Below are positions 59,663 through 64,000 of a DNA stretch of 64,000 nucleotides, one piece after another (the first letter of the stretch is position 1; each line of letters begins with the position of its first letter). The position numbers were made by a program, and so were the translations under genes. The notes under the pieces were generated by a model. The model was not told the origin of the DNA. It searched no databases and worked only from the letters and a program-made list of their open reading frames with translations. The stretch lies in assembly GCA_905221605.1 (NCBI GenBank), contig CAJNDS010000249.1, positions 82,501 to 146,500 of the forward strand, read 5' to 3'. This DNA is from Symbiodinium natans. Its lineage: Eukaryota; Sar; Dinophyceae; Suessiales; Symbiodiniaceae.

Positions 59663-60350
59663 TGCCCAGGAGTATCAAGACACCAGGAGGGCTCACGACC
59701 ACCGTCTTTTCACCAGGCTCAGTGGGCATTGGCGTTAACATGAATGCACCAGTGACATCTACTGCTCCCACCAGCCAGGATCTTCTTCCCACCTCCACTA
59801 GAAGGCAGCGGAGCGTCTCTCCCGCCGCGCTTGATGCGAAACATTCAGCGAGCTGCTCATCGATCATGTTCCCGCAAGCCACAATCCTTGCTTTGCGCCG
59901 GTAAAGTTTGTGACTCCCCGGCTTTGGTGGCTTGATCGTGTACACGATCTTGGCTGGCACCTGAAGGATATCATCGATATCGAACTTCTTCTTGATCTCG
60001 GCCCATGTTGTCCCTTCAAAGCCCTTTTCAACAACCTCGAACTCCTCCGCTATAGGCTCTTTCCAAACCCCCAGATTCGCTCGGGCTTCTTCCGGGCTGA
60101 CTTTGCGCACCACGTCCACGGCTGCCTTCAGGCCATCAAGAAGTCCCTCGATATTCTTCGTGTACTCCGGCTCTGCTTTCTTGATGCGCGGTTGTAGAGG
60201 TTCCCATTCAGCAAGGAGAGACTGCAACTTATCCAGCTCACCCACCACAACTTCCTCAGAATCCTGTGCCAGCGAGAGATTCAAACATCTCCTCCTAGCC
60301 ATCATTAGGTCTTCTGTTGTGGGCTGCTCGGACACCCCCACACCTTTCAC
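59475..60350 (-). CDS. Reverse transcriptase N-terminal part
   Basis: Linker rich in charged residues (1-90), then WKEPIAEEFEVVEKGF (96-111), the start of the copia RT domain, VPAKIVYTIKPP (131-142), RRKARIVACGN (151-161) and VDVTGAFMLTPMP (197-209) with the first catalytic Asp at 198. Homology ends after SPPGVLILLG (about residue 229); the remaining codons are a shadow of the palm fragment in another frame. An in-frame stop lies upstream of the first codon; the 2OG-like segment ends about 25 bp upstream in a different frame, so a frameshift near 60365 separates them. RT makes cDNA from the element RNA within virus-like particles. Confidence 0.9.
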   Translation of the reverse strand: MKGVGVSEQPTTEDLMMARRRCLNLSLAQDSEEVVVGELDKLQSLLAEWEPLQPRIKKAEPEYTKNIEGLLDGLKAAVDVVRKVSPEEARANLGVWKEPIAEEFEVVEKGFEGTTWAEIKKKFDIDDILQVPAKIVYTIKPPKPGSHKLYRRKARIVACGNMIDEQLAECFASSAAGETLRCLLVEVGRRSWLVGAVDVTGAFMLTPMPTEPGEKTVVVSPPGVLILLGIVPKNGDLPGPVAVSGQSVEDPLHHRERLHHLSSSRGYRAEPVDCAHGRKRRYPRCSPGLCR

Positions 60351-60375
60351 ATACCATTCGGGCCATCCACTTCAA

Positions 60376-61596
60376 TCATCCAATCCACTCCCCGACAAAC
60401 TCTGCGTCCATCGGCTCCGTGTTTCCTTCCGGCTCTTCGTCATCCCTGTCCGTGAACTCATCATCGGATACTTTGTTGTATTGATCTGGGTCAGGATCAT
60501 CCGGAAACTTCTCCTCCTCCTCGTCAGATTCATCATCACCATCTGGATCATCTCCCTCCTCCTCCTCATCAGGTAGAGCAACGTCTCGAAGGGGAAAACC
60601 TAGTTTACGAAGTGTGTCCAAATCCTCCTCCTGCAGTCGATCCACTCCAGAGGGGGTGTATCCAACCAGCAGCCACTCGTTCGGTGAGTTGGGAACGAAG
60701 CCATGGAACTTCTTCGGGTTAAACCCTGCGGCCTTCTCCGTGATGTTGTAGAACCGTCCGGGGCATTGGCTTCCATCTGGTAATGCTTGAGATGCTTCGC
60801 CGGGTTCAGCTTCACCTCGTGTTGGGTTCGAACGATCATCTCCAGATACCCATAGCCCTCGTCGCGATCCATCAGAGACCTCCACCACATAGTTCCATGA
60901 TCCCCTCTCGTTGTGAACATCAGTGTGTGGAGGAATGGCATTTCCGGTAAACACACCCAGCGTAGCCCAACTGACTGTTCCTTCAGGTAGATGATTGGTG
61001 GCCCTCTTGAGGTATTCATTCAAGTACTTCACGACAGTGTCCTTATTCCGGGTCTGCACTGTAATCCCCCTGTTTCCACCCTGACAGTAGGCAAAGGCTT
61101 GAAAGCATCCTTGCCCCCTTCTAGTCCTCACCTTAGCAGCCACCACAAGCTTGTCCAGCAGCTCCAAGCAGCCCTCCTTCGTGAAGTCCTCCATGTTCAA
61201 CAGATGCTGGGCTAAGTCCTTGACACTTGCCAAGGTCTCTCTGCTGTTGGCTCTAGACCGCATCGCTCGGACCTTCGGGATAGAGGAGCCCGTCGATGGA
61301 CTTCGGGGTTCATGTCCTCCTTCTGGTGGTCCGCTAAGTTCTTCACCTGCACGATCAACCGGAGAGGATTTCACGTTTATTCGACGTCGCCGGCCATGAC
61401 CTTCGCGGGCGGTTGCAAGAAGAGTTCCTCCCTTTGCTGACGGCAGAGGAGGATCTTTCAGGTCTGCAGGACTCGTTTTCGCACGAATTCTCCACGACGG
61501 CTCGGCCACCAACGGAGGAACCACATCCTTCAGCGGTGGAGGCTCCACAGGGGTTCTCACATGCGTGGTTTGCACATAGCCACCGCCATCCTTCAA
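60376..61596 (-). CDS. Integrase C-terminal tail and 2OG-Fe(II)-oxygenase-like domain
   Basis: Starts with GGGYVQTTHVRTPVEPP, the end of an integrase region (joined by a frameshift to the preceding frame), then a low-complexity basic linker (35-125). From about 165 to 336 lies a domain unusual for retroelements: FQAFAYCQGGNRGITVQT, YLNEYLKRATNHLP, ATLGVFTGNAIPPHTDVHNE, WNYVVEVSDG, GLWVSGDD, GRFYNITEKAAGFNPKKFHG and EWLLVGYTPSG. H224-x-D226 and H298 match the HxD...H iron ligands of the double-stranded beta-helix oxygenases; the basic residue expected about ten positions after the last His is not obvious. The end (342-400) is very acidic. The function in the element is unknown and catalysis is unproven. 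Confidence 0.8.
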   Translation of the reverse strand: MKDGGGYVQTTHVRTPVEPPPLKDVVPPLVAEPSWRIRAKTSPADLKDPPLPSAKGGTLLATAREGHGRRRRINVKSSPVDRAGEELSGPPEGGHEPRSPSTGSSIPKVRAMRSRANSRETLASVKDLAQHLLNMEDFTKEGCLELLDKLVVAAKVRTRRGQGCFQAFAYCQGGNRGITVQTRNKDTVVKYLNEYLKRATNHLPEGTVSWATLGVFTGNAIPPHTDVHNERGSWNYVVEVSDGSRRGLWVSGDDRSNPTRGEAEPGEASQALPDGSQCPGRFYNITEKAAGFNPKKFHGFVPNSPNEWLLVGYTPSGVDRLQEEDLDTLRKLGFPLRDVALPDEEEEGDDPDGDDESDEEEEKFPDDPDPDQYNKVSDDEFTDRDDEEPEGNTEPMDAEFVGEWIG

Positions 61597-62400
61597 AAGG
61601 CAATGTCCTCCTCGAACATCTCTTCAACAGCACCTGTCTTGTAGCGCTTGGTCTTGATGTAGCATGGTGATCCGAACGGTGCCAACATGGGGTTTGGAAG
61701 TCCCATACGATCGTGCCGTTGCATGACCGCTGCAGCATGGAGAGCCATAGGCCAGACCCCTTTGTGAAGCGCTCCTGCATCTAACAGCGTGCGGATTCTC
61801 TTCTTGAGGTACTTCACGCCGGCTTCCGCAACACCATTCGAGGCTGGATCATCTCCTTCCGTCGTTGTGGGAATCATTCCCTTTCCAAGAATCCAGTTTC
61901 TAATCATCTTGCTTCTCAGCTCACCAGCCCTATCGCCATGCACCCGATGGAGAGGAAAACCCAGCGCTTTAATGTCCACATAGATCCGCTGTAGTGCTGG
62001 TAAAACGCTGGCAGCCTTCTTATTCCTCATCGGTACAGCGAAGTAGGCCGTCTCCAACTTCACTGGCTTCTTGAACGATTCCATCAGTGCGTCCCAGGCC
62101 TTCTTCTCCTCCTCCTCGGAGGGCATATCTTCTTCAGGCACTTCATCAGGACCCGACATAGCACCTGCCCCAAAACCATCGGTATCTCCCGGTTCCTCCT
62201 CCCCTTCAGAGAACTCATCATCCTCTTCTTTCGGGATCGGGTATCCGGCCTCCTCGGTCACGCCAGCAAGCTTCGGAAACCGGTAAGCACCTATCAGGAA
62301 GTAGCGAAGACCCTATGAGTCTGGGGTATAGCCTGGGTGTTTGAGAGGCCCAGCCACATCGATGCTCAGGGTATACGCCATAGGGTGAAGTGTTGCCCTA
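61593..62400 (-). CDS. Integrase catalytic core (DD35E) with acidic insertion
   Basis: The first catalytic Asp is in LSIDVAGPLKHPG (codon at about 62358-62360). A stop at 62313-62315 interrupts the frame shortly after. From 62261, D110 in HRVHGDRAGELRSK and E146 in SNGVAEAGVKYLKKR are separated by exactly 35 residues, the DD35E spacing. Between the first and second Asp lies an acidic stretch (KEEDDEFSEGEEEP through EEDMPSEEEEKK, residues 11-54), making this interval far longer than in standard copia integrases. The end (APFGSPCYIKTKRYK) leads into the C-terminal region, with the frame lost near 61595, probably by one base in a short T run. The enzyme inserts cDNA into the host genome. Confidence 0.88.
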
Positions 62401-63238
62401 TGCTGCCGCCCGCTGCATTTCTGACGCACACAGCACAATTCCTTTCAAACGGCTGGTGGTTGTTCAAGACGTGATTCCTCCAAGCCGCTTCCGTTTTCAA
62501 CCTCGCCACCCTTCTCCTCGTTGGGCTTTGAAGTCCACACCACTCGTTCACGAAGCGCGCCGTGTCCTGGGTGCTCAAGGATCCACCCTCAATGCCCACC
62601 TCCTCAGCGAACACCTTGTAGGCCCCATCCTCCGCCCAAGTGGCTCCCACCTTTGAAGACGGACACTTTTCCAGGACCAAAGCCGTTTCAATACGACCAC
62701 CGCTAACTTGACCTCTGAATCTTGCCATTGTGGAGATCACATTCAGGTAGTGGATCTTTGCTCGGAATCCCTCATCCGTTTGGTGTTGCATTTCAGACAA
62801 CGCAACATCTTGAACCACCATCGCCGCAATCTTTCCCTGGAGTGCAGCCCACAGCAGTATCTTCCAAATTTCCACATCACCAGTCTGACCCCTCAATCTC
62901 TCCAAGTCCAGAACCACAGCGTCATGTTTTCCATCCAACGACCATATTGGACCCCGAAGTCGCTCCGTGCGATTCCATCGTAGTATCCACGTAGAAGAGC
63001 GACTCAACCTTTTCCTCCGCCGTCTATTCACCGGAAGACTCTTCAATCTTTCCCACGGGCTGATGTCCTCCAGGTCGTGGTAGCTCATCATCTCCTCCTC
63101 GGAGATCGCCTTGAGGAACGCTGCCTTCCTCCACGCTTCCTGAGCACACATCACCTCTCGGGTCTCGACATACCTCAGCATAGCCATCCACCAGCTTACC
63201 TTATGCTCCTGGAGATTCTTCGCCGAGGCCTGGGTCAC
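62366..63238 (-). CDS. Extra module (methyltransferase-like?) and integrase HHCC finger
   Basis: N-terminal part: SWWMAMLRYVETREVM (15-30) and LKSLPVNRRRRKRLSRSSTW (65-84). Residues 100-232 alternate predicted strands and helices (HDAVVLDLERLRGQ, VEIWKILLWAALQGKIAAMVV, ALVLEKC, AYKVFAEEVGIEG). In related dinoflagellate polyproteins, as I remember them, this place carries LFSG and GGPPC-like motifs of cytosine methyltransferase type; here neither motif is intact, so any such activity is presumably lost. That homology is my inference. The C-terminus has a compact zinc finger H256-x4-H261-x6-C268-x2-C271 (HVLNNHQPFERNCAVC), the integrase HHCC. The frame is lost near 62400, just before the catalytic core. 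Confidence 0.75.
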   Translation of the reverse strand: MTQASAKNLQEHKVSWWMAMLRYVETREVMCAQEAWRKAAFLKAISEEEMMSYHDLEDISPWERLKSLPVNRRRRKRLSRSSTWILRWNRTERLRGPIWSLDGKHDAVVLDLERLRGQTGDVEIWKILLWAALQGKIAAMVVQDVALSEMQHQTDEGFRAKIHYLNVISTMARFRGQVSGGRIETALVLEKCPSSKVGATWAEDGAYKVFAEEVGIEGGSLSTQDTARFVNEWCGLQSPTRRRVARLKTEAAWRNHVLNNHQPFERNCAVCVRNAAGGSIGQHFTLWRIP

Positions 63239-63239
63239 A

Positions 63240-63513
63240 TCACGTAATTACTTGGTTCTCGAGCTCTTCAATCAATCGCAGATCTCTTTCATCACCAATT
63301 TCGGGACACCCATTGCGAAGGCACAAATCCTCTTTCGTTCCATCCGGACACACCAACCAGCACCCATCTGCATCCCACGACAGAGAGTATCCCAGGGATC
63401 TTATCAGTCGGCCCAGAGGAATGAAGCCCAGGAGTCTTATCATCCACCAGAAGAGTTCCCGCCTCCGTTTTCTTCATGGCCGCATGACCTTCACCAGCAA
63501 GCACGACATCCAC
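63240..63513 (-). pseudogene. Protease C-terminal half, in two frames
   Basis: Two overlapping minus frames carry consecutive parts of one domain: DVVLAGEGHAAMKKTEAGTL (from 63511) continuing the protease strand pattern, then PLGRLIRSLGYSLSWDADGC and LRNGCPEIGDERDLRLIEEL (to 63240). Frameshifts near 63510 and 63440 break it. The downstream block with NGCP and IEELE fits the linker that follows protease in dinoflagellate copia polyproteins as I recall them. Confidence 0.75.
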
Positions 63514-64000
63514 CGTTCCGCTGTCGCCCCTCGTAAAGCATGAGTGGCCCCTGAATCCAAGAGAGCTCCACGAACTGCCTGTCCGATCGTGTCACAAGTC
63601 ATCCTCAGCACACGCATCTTCTTGATCTCGTCCAAGGCTCTCTCCATCAGGGTTTTCACCTCCGCTGTCTCCGTGGGCTCAAAGGTGATAGCTCGAAGTG
63701 GTCGTGCTGCAGCCTTGTCTTGTCCTGATGCACCCTCATTCGGAAGCGTCACCGGGGTAGTACTTGAGGAGGAACTTGATGGGTTGCCAACTCCCTCTGC
63801 GGTATCCTTGTCCTTTCGCTTGACTCCAGGCACACCACAGTCTTTGACACGATGACTCGTCGACCCGCACGCCAGACACTTCGACTTCTTGGCCTCCTTG
63901 GACAATCCCGCCATAGTGTGCTTGTACCTGCACTTGTTTCCCCTGGCGCATCCCTTGTCTTTGAGGTAGAACTTGCAGACGTCGGGCGGTGTAGTCGCAG
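63474..64000 (-). CDS. Nucleocapsid zinc fingers (CCCH + CCHC) and protease active site; partial
   Basis: The frame is open to the right edge of the window, so the start is not seen. At the edge is a CCCH finger, C-x8-C-x5-C-x3-H (CKFYLKDKGCARGNKCRYKH), followed about 12 residues later by a CCHC knuckle, C-x2-C-x4-H-x4-C (CLACGSTSHRVKDC). Both suit RNA packaging by a Gag nucleocapsid; the CCCH type is uncommon in copia Gag. A Ser/Thr-rich linker follows, then the aspartic protease motif ALLDSGATHALR with the catalytic Asp codon near 63557. The protease frame is lost about 45 bp later. Capsid sequence must lie beyond the window. Confidence 0.9.
   Translation of the reverse strand, partial: ATTPPDVCKFYLKDKGCARGNKCRYKHTMAGLSKEAKKSKCLACGSTSHRVKDCGVPGVKRKDKDTAEGVGNPSSSSSSTTPVTLPNEGASGQDKAAARPLRAITFEPTETAEVKTLMERALDEIKKMRVLRMTCDTIGQAVRGALLDSGATHALRGATAERWMSCLLVKVMRP

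Larger units (their letters stand above)
55384..64000 (-). mobile_element. Ty1/copia LTR retrotransposon, decayed, 5' end outside window
   Basis: Domain order on the minus strand is nucleocapsid zinc fingers, protease, extra module, integrase, 2OG-oxygenase-like domain, reverse transcriptase, RNase H, membrane/His-Cys tail, polypurine tract, LTR. Integrase before reverse transcriptase defines the copia (Pseudoviridae-type) order. The element spans at least 8.6 kb including a 2.0-kb insertion, and continues past the right edge. Lesions seen: frame changes near 63510, 63440, 63240, 62400, 61595, 60365, 59655 and 59465, a stop at 62313-62315, and the interruption of RNase H. Extra domains of this kind are, to my knowledge, typical of dinoflagellate copia elements. 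Confidence 0.93.

Overview
This window looks like intergenic, repeat-dominated nuclear DNA of a eukaryote, most likely a dinoflagellate (Symbiodiniaceae or a relative). No bacterial-type gene organisation, operon, rRNA, tRNA or CRISPR array was recognised. The dinoflagellate assignment rests on the architecture of the minus-strand Ty1/copia retroelement at the right end (CCCH plus CCHC nucleocapsid, an extra domain before the integrase, a 2OG-oxygenase-like domain between integrase and reverse transcriptase, a membrane/His-Cys tail), on TTTAGGG/CCCTAAA-like tracts, and on the density of satellites and foldbacks. It is an inference from remembered family features, not from a database search.

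Layout: 1-1.4 kb is a purine-rich satellite with a 562-bp higher-order period. 4.7-4.9 kb is a 9-bp satellite. 4.98-7.61 kb is a composite island bounded by about 40-bp terminal inverted repeats and filled with hairpins and telomere-like motifs in both orientations. 7.6-19.8 kb has no recognisable gene. 19.8-24.7 kb is a second-type island (satellite, telomere-like tract, long foldback, decayed satellites). 24.7-36.8 kb is unassigned apart from homopolymer tracts. 36.8-39.7 kb is a giant inverted repeat with a nine-copy higher-order satellite. 41.2-41.8 kb is a miniature C-tract/telomere-like/G-tract island. 43.7-46.4 kb is another island with termini and hairpin core like those of the first. 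46.6-50.6 kb is a tandem array of five units of about 0.8 kb. 53.6-54.0 kb (minus strand) is a probable exon with two cysteine-rich repeats. 55.4-64.0 kb is the copia element, minus strand, 5' end beyond the window.

The copia element is the only certain coding system. In its own 5'->3' direction it carries nucleocapsid zinc fingers, protease, an extra Rossmann/methyltransferase-like module, the integrase HHCC and DD35E core with an acidic insertion, a 2OG-oxygenase-like domain, reverse transcriptase, RNase H, a transmembrane segment and a C-terminal His/Cys motif, then a polypurine tract and LTR. It has at least eight frame lesions, one internal stop and a 2-kb insertion flanked by 20-bp direct repeats, so this copy is probably dead, unless some indels are sequencing errors.

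The most interesting undescribed pattern is the recurring island type: (TA)n plus C-run termini in inverted orientation enclosing GATTGAAGATT hairpins and palindromic telomere-like sequence, seen clearly twice and in weaker or reduced form twice more.
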